From the NCBI GenBank assembly GCA_028752905.1, contig JAQNBH010000007.1:16795233-16859232 (forward strand): DNA of 64,000 bases, in the 5' to 3' direction. Shown in pieces: positions 33,691-47,329 of this stretch; within the stretch, counting starts at the first letter, position 1; every line of letters starts with the position of its first letter. The stretch comes from Cladorhizidae sp. MBARI D1340-BT2. Its lineage: Eukaryota > Porifera > Demospongiae > Poecilosclerida > Cladorhizidae. The notes beneath the pieces were generated by a model. That model saw only the letters and a list, made by a program, of their open reading frames with translations. It had not been told where the DNA came from and searched no databases. The position numbers were made by a program, and so were the translations under genes.

Positions 33691-33965
33691 GGCTAGGGCT
33701 ATGGCCGGTCAAGACTGGACTTGTTCGATAACCAGATAAACTTATATAGTACTTGTTAATATAAATTTAAAAAAATAAAAAAATAATCAAATAAATAATA
33801 AATAAATTAATTAATTGTAAATATATCAATAAACGAGTAAAAAAATTAAAAATAAATAAAATTTATATAAAAATATTTAAATTAAATAAATTAAAAAATA
33901 AATTAAAAAATAAAGACATGCGGAAAATAGCAACAAATAATAATAAATAACTGAACACAGAAAAA
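33691..33965. repeat. G-rich GGGCTA run and A/T low-complexity tract
   Basis: GGGGCTAGGGCTAGGGCTA is a short GGGCTA repeat. From about 33760 a tract of more than 170 bp consists almost only of A and T (AATAAATAA-type units). No gene is seen. Confidence 0.7.
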
Positions 33966-33984
33966 TAATGTTGGTTGTGGCTTC

Positions 33985-34620
33985 AAGTTCAGACTCTTTG
34001 AGAGTGGCTCCAAGCAGCCAGGCAAGTCCATTCCACAGTCTCGATTGAATCACTCACAGTTTAGTGCTAGGCTAATGTGTAATGCCTCCTTCAGGGGAAG
34101 TTCCTTCTGTCTTCTGGCCTGGTCTAAGATGGTGGCTTCCTACCACCAAATAAGATGTTCATTTTCCCATGCATGTTGAGCAATTGCAGACTACACTTTA
34201 GCACACTTTCTACAGGCATCTTGATATTCTTTCACTCTGGTCTCCAGTCTTCTGTTGGTATCCTCTATGTAAGTACTTCCACAGCTACAGGGGATGTGGT
34301 ACACAATGCATTAGTGCATACTAGCCAAAAAAACATCCTTCACTCTGCTTAGTGTGTCCTTAGAAGTTCTTTCTGATCTGAAAACAACTTTGATGTTGAA
34401 CTTCCTGAAGAACCTCCTGATATCTTCTCATCCATGCTACATAAGGAATCAATATACCACAGGATCCTTCTTTAGACTCATGATTCCCTGTATTGGTATA
34501 CTTATCTTCCTTTGTGCATTTAGATGTATCTACAGATGAAGGGTTAGATAGTGCTGAGTGAATGAGAATAGCTTCTAATCGAGCCAACACAGTGTGTGAC
34601 ACATGACTAAACAACTAAGC
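33985..34620 (-). pseudogene. GIY-YIG endonuclease end of a retroelement
   Basis: Minus-strand fragments line up with the C-terminal region of GIY-YIG-bearing retroelements (Penelope-like or related). GILIPYVAWMRRYQEVL lies near 34440 (the PYV-x-G-x-S-E-x-RRVL motif). A block corresponding to TLS-x-VKD-F is near 34330, YLHRGYQQKTGDQSERIS near 34260 (the YIGET-x-R motif with frame changes), and TEGTSPEGGITH near 34090 with a final DLPG-type end. Frame changes are many, so the match depends on piecing together short blocks. Confidence 0.5.
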
Positions 34621-35640
34621 CTGATGTTAGTTTTAATGTGTGTGTTTTATATCGAGTATAGATATTACTTGTACTATCACTTTATTCCAACTTGATATAT
34701 ATAATATGCTTTCAATTTTCTTCTCTCTTGGCTAATAGTTATGGCTCTTGTAGAACAAAATGAAGGCTATGCAAATATTCAGTATTGTAGTTCCTATGTA
34801 AACTGATGTACATGCCATACAATAAATATGAACCAAGTATGTATAATGTTATATAAATGCCAGTATATATAAATTAAAATGTAATAGTTTATCTGCAAGT
34901 ACCATAAGACTATAAATGGTCACAGATGGTTTCCCAGGTGCTGTTGTAGAGTACCTACACTCTGCCCTCATTGTTATAAATATTTGTGTTGTGTAGTCAA
35001 ATACTTTGGATTTTGGTTGGAATAACAGTGGGTTGACCTGAATTTAGTGGCAGAATTACTAATAGTTATTATATATTATGCTACTCTATAACAAATTGTG
35101 ACGAAAGGGACCTAGCAAATTATTTTGATAATACCCATTACACAAATAAAACAATAAATACTAGCCATTAGCAGCTAGCCTTCTGCATTAGTTATGTACT
35201 AAACATCATAATGTTTCTTTAGAAGTAGGCATAGTCTCCCCAACCCTCAGCTTGCTGCTGAGAAGCAGGTATTACAACCGTTATGTCGGCATTTTCCGTA
35301 TATATTACGAGGAAATTGTGGGTATTAGTAGCTGCCCCCGTCAACCTCTTCCTCAACCGGATCGATCGCAGAGGTGCATATCTAAAAAAAAATTGAAGTA
35401 GCTACAAAAGGCCCTAACTCTCGGTCACAAATATTTATTACTTAGTTCTCTCTCTCCTACCATGGCCTTAGCCCTAGCCATGGCAAAAATATTCCTGGCA
35501 TTTCAAAGTCATTTTTCACAGGGACTGGTGGTAGTCTCGCAAGGCATACATAATTTGTGAATTGGTAGGAAGGCGCATGGATAGACAAATGTCTTGTGTA
35601 AATAGAAACCTTGATTGCTAGGTGTAGGTAGTCACATGAA
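34621..35640. other. no gene seen
   Basis: A+T-rich sequence with scattered TATA and AATAA runs. I found no open frame with recognisable motifs and no paired repeats. Confidence 0.5.
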
Positions 35641-35649
35641 TGCTTGTAC

Positions 35650-37930
35650 TATTATGTCTCCTGACTGAAGTAACTCCTCTCAGACATTCATTCTTATAGA
35701 AATCGTCATGGAGGAGGCATCAGAGTTTATGTTAAGTCATCTCTATCTGCTTTTATTTGCCACATCTACAGTCCAACATCATCTTATGATCATTTATTTG
35801 AATCATTTGCTATGCTTCCATCCATCATTGACTTTAGCTAATTATATTATTCTCCACCTTCGCCACTCCTTGATAAGATCTACACATTATCCACCCTCAC
35901 TCACACCTTATGTGAAGTTTTTTCTCTTGCATTTAACTTTCACCACAATTCTATCTTTTTCTCTTTGCATCTCAAACCTGACTCTCCACCTCCCTCACCA
36001 CCTCATAGAATCTGGCTCTATGAAAGAGTACACTTTACTTAAAGCTAATATCCTGATCGACACTATTCCCTCGGACACTATTCCCTCGCCATTCGATATT
36101 GATACCTCCTGGCTCATTTTTAAAGGCCTTTTTATTTGCATCATGCATAAAACTACTCTACTACCATGCTATCCCTTCTGGGATCTCCCATTACTTCATC
36201 AAATGAAATTTTAGTTAGAAATATGCTTTACTATTCTGCCAGATCTCTTAGTCATAGCTCTTCTAATACCTGGTCAGCATAATTATAGCTGATAGAGAAA
36301 CAACACACTTACACTGCTCGATTCTGCAAAATGCTGCCCATTCTTACAATAACTCTCAACTTGACTGAACTCTAATTAATTTTAGAGAATTGTAAAACAT
36401 ATGAGCAACCAAACATCATGCATCCCTATTCCTGCATACCCAGGTCCAATCTGTACTTCCACCCAGTAAAAAGCTGAAATTCTAAATGACATATTTTCCA
36501 CATGCTTCAACTAATTTTCTCTCCCCTCTGCAACCATCCATCATCTCTACCTCCTTTTCCCTGCCCATCTGAGCTCATTTGCTCCCCAAATGAGGTCACT
36601 TAACTTCACGTCCAACATTGGAAAAATCGACTGTCCCAGTTATCACTACTGCTAAAATGCTTAAATCAACTGCTCACTCTAGATATGATCCACTTTATCT
36701 TATCATTAATTCTTCCTTCTCTATCGGTGTTTTTCCTGCTGATTGGAAGCATTCTCTGATTCTTCTTATCCCCAAGTTATCTCCTCCCTCATTCTCCCGC
36801 AACTATTATCATCCCATCTTTCTACTCTCACTAATAAGTAAAATATTTGTCACATCTTCAACTATTTATATTAGCACATTTCTACTCATAATATTTTATC
36901 AACCAAACAATATGGATTTTGCCTTTCAACTAAAGTTGCCATGTCTAGCTGCCTCTGATGCCCATGAAATTTTGTGCGTGGTTTTCTTAGAAGTCGAGAA
37001 AGCATTTGACTCTGTTTAGCATCAACCTCTCTAAACACCCTGCCCTTTCTCAACCTTCATTCTCACTTACTCTGCTGGCTCTCATCTTACCTCACCGTTC
37101 ACTTACCTAGTGTGGTCATCACAACCTCTCATTCACCACCATGACATGTATCCTCAGGAGTTCCCCAAATTCTATTTTTGTTCCACCTATCTTTCTTTTA
37201 ATCTCCTTATACACTAACTCGCTATGAATACAATATCCTCCTCTCCCATCCCTTGTCTTTGATCTTTTCCATCAACTTATTATTATTCCAAACAGAAATA
37301 AGTGTATTATTATTACTCATAATCTCTACTCATTCCATATCTCCCTAAACTAGTTCTCAATAATATCACTCCACTTCAATTTTTCCCTTCATTTATGTAT
37401 TTAGGAGCTACTATCATCTCACACCTTTCCTGGAATATTCACATCAATTTTTTTTTATACCAAATCAAGGAAAATAATAGGCTTAATTTATTGCAACTTC
37501 TATCACCACTTATCTACTTGAACACTTTTAGGACTTTACACTACTTTAGTACTTCTTCACCTAATTTACTACTCTTCTCTGTGGGCAGCTCCCCACTTTT
37601 GCTGCAACTCCAAAGCTCTCGAACATATCCAACACTTTGCACTTAAACTCTGTACTCATCAATGGACTTTTGATTATGTCTCCTTCCACTCTACTTTTCA
37701 ACTGCCTTCTCTCTCAAACAGATGTGCCGAGATCAACTCCTTTAAATAATTAATCAACATATCAACTTCTCAACAGAATCAGCTCCACCTCCTCGCATGA
37801 CCTCTCATCAATAGATCCTTTCTCATGCACCTCAGCTATGCAGTCTCTTTTGTTTCCTCTGACAACACACTTTGAAACTCACTCCAACATTCATTAGATC
37901 CTTTCCCTCTCTCTCATCCTTTGGACGATT
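35650..37930 (+). mobile_element. LINE of CR1/L2 type, endonuclease-RT remnant
   Basis: The endonuclease end is visible at about 35690-36060 (RNRHGGGIRVYVKSS). The reverse transcriptase is clearest at 36618-37019: GVFPADWKHSLILLIPK, NYYHPIFLLSLISKIF, then VVFLEVEKAFDSV (first catalytic Asp replaced by Glu in the F-x-D position). Fragments of the thumb and C-terminus follow to about 37930 (LEHIQHFALKLCTHQW, LPSLSNRCAEINSF, LWNSL-like end). Endonuclease similarity to 7630-8160 suggests the same LINE family. Stops are frequent. Confidence 0.72.
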
Positions 37931-39860
37931 AATTATAGATCTTAACTTTTCACAATTATAAATTATTATATGTATATTACGTCATGCTCATGATTAGCTT
38001 CGGCTAATGATTTCATTTCCTAAAAATTTTTTAAAGAAAACCTGGACACTGGATGAGTCATTGCTTCTTTAGTTCATTCTCACCAAACCAGAATTATGCA
38101 CTGCCATACATATGACATATTATCCAAAATTAACTCTGAGGACCAAAATTTCTGAGCACGTTGGTGCAATTTTCTTTGTTCAAACTAAGAATCTGCGGTT
38201 TTCTCATTTGGTCTCTTCACTACAACAAACCTCCAAATTTAAACAAGTCAGGACAGGTGTCCCATTCCTAAGTTTTATTGGGAACTTATAGTTAATACAT
38301 AGATGATACATAGATACACTATTCATGGCAATATCAAGATAATGGTCATCAGGGGGCACATTAACATTTGATACTGTTCTTGCCAGCTATGAACTGCACT
38401 AGTGAATGATCATTTTGTGCTATGTGTCGAGTGAAATAATATTTGCATCCCACTATGTCACAAGAAAGACTGAGCAACTTCATGTTTACACCAGGATCTC
38501 ACAGACAAACTTACCCATTGGAACCGCACCACTCCCTTGATTTAAAGTGATGATTGTGCCTATGAAGAACATGATGAAACTAGATGAAAGTTATGTTCAA
38601 TGAAACTAGAGTAGAGTACAAAACTACTGCTATTATCAATAATTGTCACTTGTTCAAGATCCAGTGATTTCATGCAACTATTGCTGTTAGTCAGATTAAA
38701 CCATGAATGATACATGAATCTATATAGCTCATTTCCTTTTTCTGCATTCATAATTGAAGAAAAATGGTAATTCATTTGATGTGGCCAATTACTTTATAGA
38801 CAAGGAAAAATACACAACATGATCTTTATCATTTCTTCTGTACTCTGTACTAAAACATTGTCAGCCATTACATCTACAATAAAATTACATTATGCCACAC
38901 CCAGACCATAGCTATTCCTGGCCTAACCACTTTAAAAAATCCCGAGCTGCCTCTGCTTGCAATCCATGTATTGACAGGTATAGTCAAACCACCCAGTGGA
39001 GCATTGCGAAGCGCTATTACATAGTATGTTGCTACATAAAATATATGAACATAAAATGTGGTTTCTACATTGGAACTCCCTAGCTAGATTCTGCATACTT
39101 CATTCTATGAACTTCATAAATAGCTTCTTTAGTTGGAGCATATTTTTGAACCTCTGACAGGTCCCCTTTAAATTGGCTTACTTGTATGGATTTTACAATA
39201 ACAAAATAGCAAGTGGATCATTCCAGTTACAACCAATCAGAATACTAGATATATATATTTGTGTGTGTGTCTGCGTGCAGGTGTAGTTTGTCACCTTATG
39301 ATTTGATAATGTTGGAATTTTCATTTGCTAGTACTTCAGCTAGCTAGTTGTTAGGCCTGCTATGGCTGAGATGACTAACAACATCATCAACGTGTGCCTA
39401 TGGCTGAAAGTTCTACTGAGAATGCCCTCTCTTGTGAAAAAGGAGGATCCTCTTCCGTACAACACAATATAATCTGAGACCTCACTGACACCTCTTACAG
39501 AGGTTCGTCTCGTGTGCATTGAGCCAGAGCTATACAAGCAGTGGTGAATGAAATACTGTCAGAATAGCATGATTAATTGAGATATCATAATATTATTATA
39601 CTTATTACCCAACACATTCAGCTTACAGTATAAGTTGGGAAGGGAAAAGGAGGAAAAGAGAATGTGTAGTTGGAGCGGTGGGGAGATGATCTGTTAAAAC
39701 ATGTGGAAATTTAGTAGTTCGGTTTGGACTTGAAGGAAGTGCAGTCCTAACCTTGGTATGAGGAGTAGCGATTCACGACAATTTATTACCCTTTTTTTAT
39801 AGATATTTTATAGATCACATAAATTAACTGAAGATGAGAATCATTGGATGAAGCAGTATC
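37931..39860. other. spacer without recognisable genes
   Basis: A+T-rich. A short TG run lies at 39260-39276. The few frames of 60-70 codons show no motif I know. The inner end of arm 2 begins at about 39860. Confidence 0.5.
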
Positions 39861-40289
39861 TTGCAGAAGGAGTGACAGAGTGTCATCCGATATTGGTGGT
39901 ATTGTGATAACTTTATACTTCTTGACAGTGTATTGCACAATTTCACATGTATTTATATTCACAAGAAACATCAATGATCTAACAGATATGCTAATAAAGT
40001 AAAAGCATAATTATTCATATGCCTAGATTGGATGGGCAACAAAGATTCAGTCAAATAAATGATATAAGTGATATCTTGATTACCTTATGGTAATCATACA
40101 TCTACAACTTTCTTTATTACAAAAGTGATTCAGACTAAAATTATATCATAACTCGTGTTGAACATCGGAGTTGTACTGCAGATGTCTTAGACTCAGTTAT
40201 GCTCATGGTGCAATCAAATGGTCTTGCTTCAACAGTTGAGGAAGTATCTGGCAATTTGCCCTGTTCTGAAAGTGTTGAAACCGTGCATA

Positions 40290-40600
40290 GAGCAAACACG
40301 AAGTTGGTCATTTGGCAACCCTAGCGGGCTTCTGAAATATTTCAAAAGGGTGGTAGAAGTCGAAGAAAAGCGGAGTGAATCAGGACAGAACCCGATTGTG
40401 TAGCAAGACACTCTGTGTATTCACATTTCTATGGATGTTATGGTCACTGCTTTTAAAGGAATAGGACTTGGATTGCACATTGATACATTCACTGCTAATT
40501 TTAGTAATGCTGTGTGGGATTATGAGTCAAGAAGCAAAGCCACTTCTCTTCTGCATGCGCTCACAGAATTTTTGTGTTCCTGATTATTTATCAGTTTCTT
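40290..40600 (+). pseudogene. unknown frame at MULE end, arm 2
   Basis: SFGNPSGLLKYFKRVVEVEE and DTLCIHISMDVMVTAF correspond to the minus-strand frame 26115-26414 of arm 1, with one stop near 40402. The upstream start seen in arm 1 is lost at the deletion junction (about 40300), where sequence jumps to the Mag-like integrase end. Function unknown. Confidence 0.35.
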
Positions 40601-41337
40601 TCACATGTGACTGGAATTACAGAGTACAACACTCGATGTAGTTCAGGTATTTCAGCAGATTAATGGGTATTTTATCGTACTACAAGGTAATATGGACTAA
40701 GGGGGGAGTAGACCATTTTGTGTTTTTTTAATTTAATTAAACCTGTTATAACTATTGAATGCTTAATCCATTTCCAAATATTATGGTCTAAAAATGTAGC
40801 TCATTCTAGGTGCTTTCCGATGACATTAGAATAATGGTGTTGCAATCAACTAGGACTAAAACATGGACAAAACCACAAAGGTCCTTAAAATGTTTAGATG
40901 CGCTCCTGTACCCCAACCACAGGTCTTCAATACTTGCTATTTATGGTGATATTAGAGTGATAACAGATTATGTGTTTTCAATCTTTTTATTTTTATTTTT
41001 ATTTTTATATCCCAATTTCATTTTTATACTGTCAGACTGACTATATCTCATTACAAAATGACTGGATTGGTTAGAAATGTATTGAAAAAATGGAGAAATG
41101 CAAGAGCTTTAAATACAGACAAAAATATAATGAGTTACATGGTATCATGTGATGTCACTACATGAAAATTACATTTCATAATGAAAAGTACAACACTAAA
41201 ATAACATGAACATATTGATGAAAGAGTTATTTTATGATAAATTGAGTAATTTGAATTTCAGTTTTGGGTTCAGCACTGTAAGTACAAGCATCATTATCAC
41301 CCCCAACACAAAGAGATGCTAAAGGGGTACAGCTCGC

Positions 41338-43698
41338 TTAATCAAACCCTCCAGGTTCATAAGTTACCTCCTCGACATTAATAAGTTCACTCTCATATTT
41401 CCACCTAGCAATTCTCTGTTTATGCCTCCTTTCCTTCTCCCACTGAGACTTAGACTTATAAAGACTTGAGCTATCATCACTTGTAAGCACTCGGGCATAG
41501 AATGGACTAGGTTGTGCTTGCCCTAGTTGTTCAAATATGGGCAGTAGCAAGCACCTACCCTCATTGAACGTAAGCACAGCCAGGTTAATAGCCACCTGCA
41601 CCGAAGTTGGAGAACTAAAGTCAGCTTTGCTACAACGGTTCCAAATGAGTGCATTGAAGGACTCATTTTGGTTCTGTGTAGCACCATGCACACAACGAGC
41701 TAGAAGGGCACATTCACAAAACGTGCCCCACTCGATTTTTACGATCGGTGCGAGATCAGGGGGTATGAGTGCTACTTTGTCAGGCATATTATCCAAATTG
41801 TCCTCAAGTACAGCACGATTATATGAACACCAGGTACCTGGGTCAGTAGGGCATTAATCATGCTGTGGCTGACCGTCATGTGAGCATGAGTAATAAAAAG
41901 AAGCCAAGCAGGCATGCACTATCTCCTTTAAATTGCCGACATTGCGCATAATATTATTTCCCTAATATTTCTGAAGCTTACATATCAACGCATCAGTAAG
42001 ACGCCCCCTAAGAGCAGGCAGATCATTCAGCTTAGCTTCAGCAGAACGCAAAATACCCAATTTTGTATTGACTTCATGCTGCAACTCAGAGATTTCACCA
42101 GAGTCCTCAAGAGTACCCCCTTGTGAGCGTCGCTGAACACCCCTTTGGGAGCCTCCTCTAGAACTCCGACTACATCTTCGTGCAGCTAGCTTGCTTTTAG
42201 CTGTTGCAAGTTTATCTTTGGCAGTTTTATAGCTGCCCTAGCATCTTTCAGAAGGGGTGCAAATCAGGTCTTAGCTTACGAAGGTGGGTGCCTACGCACT
42301 TCTGAACATGTCCCACACACTCATGTTTTACAATCTGGATTTCTCCATAAACCCTTTCAGCATTCAACGTCCTAACAGTTTTGGTGTTGCCATCACTGAT
42401 GACCATTTTTTATCTAAGGTTGTACTTCGAAATAGACCTCGAAAAGAGTTTCTTAGCACAGGCAACCTCCATTGCTGGAGATGAACCTGAAAGTGCAGTG
42501 ATCCTTATGCCCCTCATACCACTGCTCATACTCGGGAACCTCTTTAGGCCCTTTGTATAATTTGCAACCCAAACAGTACCTACTAAGTAACTCCGTATCG
42601 AGGACTTCGCCCATTACCCAGGACATGCAACACAAACACCATACAATGCAGTGAAACCATGTTTGGACCAAGTATCATCATAAGTGATGGTAATGTCCAA
42701 AAGCTCACTGGGGCCGATATTGTACTCAGCATGTAAACGTGCCACAGCACCTAATTGATTCTGATGGACACTCTCACCAGAACACAACAGACATGCTGGG
42801 TGTGTTCTGAGTAAGAGTTGCCAGTCACTGGAGGGGGAAAATCTAGAGCTGCAGACAAAGTGGCAAGTCCTCTCTTCCACTTTCCCATCAACCTAGCTCC
42901 GAAACACTGATTTGCTGTTCAAACACTTAGCCTCACTGCTGTATGGATCAGTAATGTTATACTTCCAGCTGCACCCATTACAATCCAGAGACAACATTGT
43001 GACTAACCCTCTTCGGTTACCTACACCTTCTGAAAGTCTAACACTTGAATTGCAGGTTGGACATCTCACAAAGTCAGCAATGTAGGACAAGGTAGAAATG
43101 CTGACAATCCGATTGCCTGTACCCATACAATCTTCATCGAGTAGCTTGGCTTTACCAGCCCCACTAGCAACCTTTTTCAATTTACGTTGACTAGCAGTCT
43201 GAGAGTGCCTGGTAACAGGCACAGATTCCACAGAGGTTGAAACAGATTCCACAGCAGTTTGCCTAAAAATTGGAGCGGAATCCCTACGAATCTGCCCCAG
43301 TCTCTTGACGTAGACTCCATAACAATCTGTCCCAAAATAGAAGCAGACTCTCCAGCAATCTACCCCACTCTTGAAGCAGGTTCCCCAGCAACCTTCCTCA
43401 TGCTTGACACAGGATCCCCAGCAGCCTGCCCTAAACCAACAATTTCAGCGCTCGCATGCAAAAGGCCAGCCTCACCAACAGACTGACCTGTTCTAGTTGG
43501 TACTCGGGTTGGACCTACTACTACGGACTCACTACTAGTCCGAACCGGAGTGTATGATGGCGAAGAAGAGCCAGCATCACTCGTGTCTTCAGCTTCTATT
43601 CTCATCTTCTTCACCGATCGTACCCCAGGGAAGACTTTGGGTCTCTTCTTCCGACGACAACTGGAACGATGCATGATAATAGCTTTAGAATGGCACAC
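41338..43698 (-). pseudogene. Mutator-like transposase (arm 2), uninterrupted by Ginger1
   Basis: The start (MHRSSCRRKKRPKVFPGVR) lies at 43674 on the minus strand, inside an open frame from 43698. The tandem repeats follow at about 43250-43440, then the zinc motif (RCPTCNSSVR ... DCNGCSWKY), ITITYDDTWSKHG at about 42680, and the C-terminal block GATQNQNESFNALIWNRCSK (41640) ending SELINVEEVTYEPGGFD at 41338. The middle, 41860-42450, is broken by stops. One repeat unit fewer is present than in arm 1. The final frame of 152 codons is intact here, while arm 1 has a frameshift in it. Confidence 0.7.
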
Positions 43699-43699
43699 T

Positions 43700-45400
43700 G
43701 AGGTTTGATCAAAGTTGGGAACTGAGAAAGAACAATGTGTTGTGCGCAGGAGCAGCTTTTATACCCCACTTTGCACAGATAGCGCAGAAATGACGGAATA
43801 GCACTGAGTGATATTTTAGCCAAGTTTCCATGTTCCATGAACGGTTATTATAATTATTATGAACGATCCAACTTACTGCGTTTATACAGGCTTCTTCGCG
43901 CAAAGTTGTGCAATGAAATGGGAGGATAAAAAGTATCAATGGTTGACAATAAAATGTTGAAACTTGAAATGCAGCAAATTTAATAGTGAAGGTATAGAAT
44001 GATGGAGGGGGGAAAAAAGGAAAAAAAGGGAAAAATGGTCTACTCCCTCCTTTCAATAATGAATTTCATAAAATATATATACATGCTGAAAGAATGGCGT
44101 CATCAGTGAATGTAAAGCCATGTAAACCCAGGAGCTGCGAAAAGCTGAGAAACAGGCTTAATTTAGTGACAAGTACAATTGAGTGGCTTAAAATAAATGT
44201 GGCTCTTCACTTTGTTGACCATATAATGTGACTTAAGACTCGATTCTCACAATTATCAAAAACTTTTCCTATTTGCTATATATGTCTTGTCCCTTCTATT
44301 TTGTGTACGAAGAATATTGTAAATTTTTCTGATGTTGTGGATGTTTATTTTAATGATTTGCCATCACCTGAGCTTTTTGACCAAGGACTTGAAACAAAGT
44401 TTTGTCTGCATGCCTGCTTCAGAAAGGCCCAGTACTTGTTCTATTGCCCTGATAGAGTGTGATTAACTTTTGTTCCCCAATGTATATACGTTATTGAAGA
44501 TAGCTTGCACCATTCCCATCACTTCCTGTGAATATGAATGAAATGCTAGTACTATACGCAGATTACGTAATTTTATGAGATGTACTATGACCGAAGATCG
44601 ATTGACAGCTCTCATATACATTACCAACATCACATTGATCTAGATCAAGTTGTGGATCTTTTTTCCAGGCTGCACCCAAGGCAGTTGCACTTGAGCAGTG
44701 TATTTCTGGATTGATCACAGATTACCTATTTCATAACATTTTACCTGAAGCTCCTGTACCTGAGCTTCTGCCTTTCATCCTGAACTTCATGATGATGATT
44801 GTCTTTCCAATATTTTGCAATTGACAGTTTTTAATGCACATCATATGAACAGACTACATTATAATGCATTTATATCAATTCATTTGTATATTAATATATA
44901 GAAGGATGGAAGGGGGGGGGGGGGGGAATATATAATCCTGGCCATCATTTGTTTTGTTTGTTATAGTATTTAAATTTTATTAACTTAATTCTAATTTAAT
45001 GTTTGTGGCAGACTCCATCAACACTTAATGAACTACTTTGTTGTATAAATACATAGTAATATGTATATTTTTTGTTATTAAGTATATAATTTATAGTTTA
45101 TCTTATTAATAAATTAACAAAATAATATATATTTTTTGGATAAAAAAATCAAAATAAAATAATATCTTGTGTACATAATAATATATAAAGTAGGACCTCC
45201 GAGTTATGGACCCAAATGGGAAACTGTATGTTCTTTACTATGCAATAGAGTTGGGCTTAGAAAACATAATGTAGCATATATACAAAATCCTGATACGAGG
45301 CAGCTATAGGCTATACTGTAAATTTACCAGGTAATTAGGTAAAGATTACAAAACAACAGTGATGGAACCCCCCTTTTCGGAAGTCTGGGTACAGGCCTGA
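43700..45400. other. MULE 5' non-coding region, arm 2
   Basis: This matches 15780-16650 plus 18755-19480 of arm 1 in reverse complement. It is A+T-rich, with a run of about 16 G at 44909-44926 where arm 1 has only six C's (16195-16200). No gene is seen. Confidence 0.65.
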
Positions 45401-46963
45401 GGAGGATATAGAGTGGAGCCAGTATAGTCGATAGGTTACTTGCCATACAGGATGACAAGGCCTAAAAATGATCTTAATTGTGACATGTCACTTGGAATTG
45501 GTGCCTAAACTATACTGCTCAAACTTTCTCCATCATAGGGTGCAGGCCATCTGCTGTAATGCAATTTCCAAAGTAGCTACTCCACAACAGGTAACAAAAA
45601 TATACACTTGTGGTGTTTACCAGAATGCAGCCTTCTCCAGCCTAACCAGTACCTGCTTTAAGTTGTGCAGGTGTTCTTGTGTTATTTTGAGTGCAACCAA
45701 TACATCTTCAAGATATACATACGTGCGCCTGGCAAAGCTTGAAGGATATTGTCCCTTGCCCTTTGAAGATACATGATACTCCAAATGATAGATGGTTATT
45801 ATGGTGTAGAAAACTTTCTGTGTGTTGATGGTCACCAGATCCTTGGAGTCATTGTCCAAGGGAAACTCCTGTTAGACATGTACCAGATTAAATTGCTTAC
45901 CACCTGACAATGAAGTGAACAGGTCATTAATACTAGGTAGGGGTAACTCTCCTGATTAGCTGCCTAGTTGACGGCGACCTTATAGTCACCACAGATCCGG
46001 ATTGAGCTATCTCTATTAACCACGAGACGATGAGCTGCCCTGTCTGAAAATTCCACTGGAAATCATTTTCTCCTCTTCTAGGCAATCCAATTCCTTCTCT
46101 ACCATTTGTCTGAGGGCATGAGGTACTGGTCTGGGCTAGTAGAACTTGTGCTGAGACTGTGGTATAACATGTTTCATAAAAGCCATGACTTGCATCTCAA
46201 TGTTAAAAACAGCTGCATGTTGGTGAAAAATTCCCTGCAAGGTGGTGGATGTATTCATTTTGATCCAGTTTCTTCCTACTAGGCTGGCTCCTTTTACTGC
46301 AACAATCAGTAAGTTCAGGCAGGCTTCCTGGTCTTTATGGGCCCTATCTACAGTTATTGAGCTACAAACTGGAATGCTATCCCCCTTGTAAGTTTTCAGT
46401 TTGATTGCAGTTGGTCGAAGCAGCGGTGCTTGATCTGTTTGCCATAAATGTGTGTAGGTCTCTTCAGGAATGTCGTAGTAGCTCCTGTGTATATCTCCAT
46501 CTCAGTGTGACCCTGGTTGAACCTTATTTTGGCCATCAGTTGTGCTTGGCTTCATCTTGTGTAGCATGGTACATAGCATAATTCTTATCCACCACTGGAG
46601 TACTTGTCTCTGTGTCCTGGTGAGTATGTCTGCTCTGGAATGGCTGCTGTTTAGTTAAGTTGTCTTTCTTGGCCTTACTGTAACAAACTTTTGCCAAATG
46701 CCCCTTCTTTCCACATTGGTGGCACTCTGCATCTGTGAATCTGAAAACTAGGGCCATGTGCTTATGTAGCAAGTAGGATGATGGATTCTGGCTTTGCCTG
46801 TAAGGCGACGAAATTTAAGTCATCAGTTTTTGTACCTTAAAATTCCTGTGTACTTGCCTGCATCTTATCGATTGGGCAAGTCATAGGCATTCTAGAAGGT
46901 GTAGTTGGGCTCTGACAGGAAGCATCGCTGTACCCAGGGTTTGCTAATGCTATAATTATGGAG
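45400..46963 (-). pseudogene. Mag-like gypsy gag, protease and 5' RT (arm 2)
   Basis: The counterpart of 14240-15780. The second zinc knuckle is complete here (CHQCGKKGHLAKVC, 46536-46772). RT fragments (INTQKVFYTIITIYHLEYH) lie at 45617-45859, and the connection region at about 45420-45480. Stops and frameshifts remain. Differences from arm 1 are scattered through the gene. Confidence 0.75.
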
Positions 46964-46977
46964 ACTGTTACAAACCA

Positions 46978-47165
46978 TGTCTGTAGTGATAGATAGAATA
47001 ACATTATTCGAGAAGGCTTTATTCAACTAGATTCAAATACACACAACAGAGGGCATGAATAAGATTAGTTATCATGTGAGAGAGGGGTAACCTAGAGTGG
47101 AGTGCATGTTTCATGTTACAAGGTTCCTTCATAATCACTTCATTCACCCCTTTCTTTTAATTGTT
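46978..47165 (-). repeat. probable Mag-like LTR, arm 2
   Basis: Reverse complement of 8339-8529 with few changes, including the AATAAA signal and the purine-rich AAAGAAAGGGG just outside the outer border. Confidence 0.45.
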
Positions 47166-47329
47166 CTATAACATAAGACTGTCCACAGGGCGGCGTAGGT
47201 GCTCTGATCATCGTAGTGAGTTCATTCTGACTCTGTAGATACAGTCTCGGTAGATACGGGAGTAGCCACACCTTAGATGCTTGGTCCTACCCCAGGAGAG
47301 AGATTGGTTTGTAAAAGGGGTTGAGGTGG

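Noticed and set aside
33680..33712. Possible interstitial telomere repeat (GGGCTA run)
   Set aside because: Only about three GGGCTA units, not TTAGGG, and too short to argue for a telomere origin.
34155..34539. Two plus-strand frames of about 60 codons
   Set aside because: They lie opposite the GIY-YIG remnant on the minus strand, which explains the open stretches.
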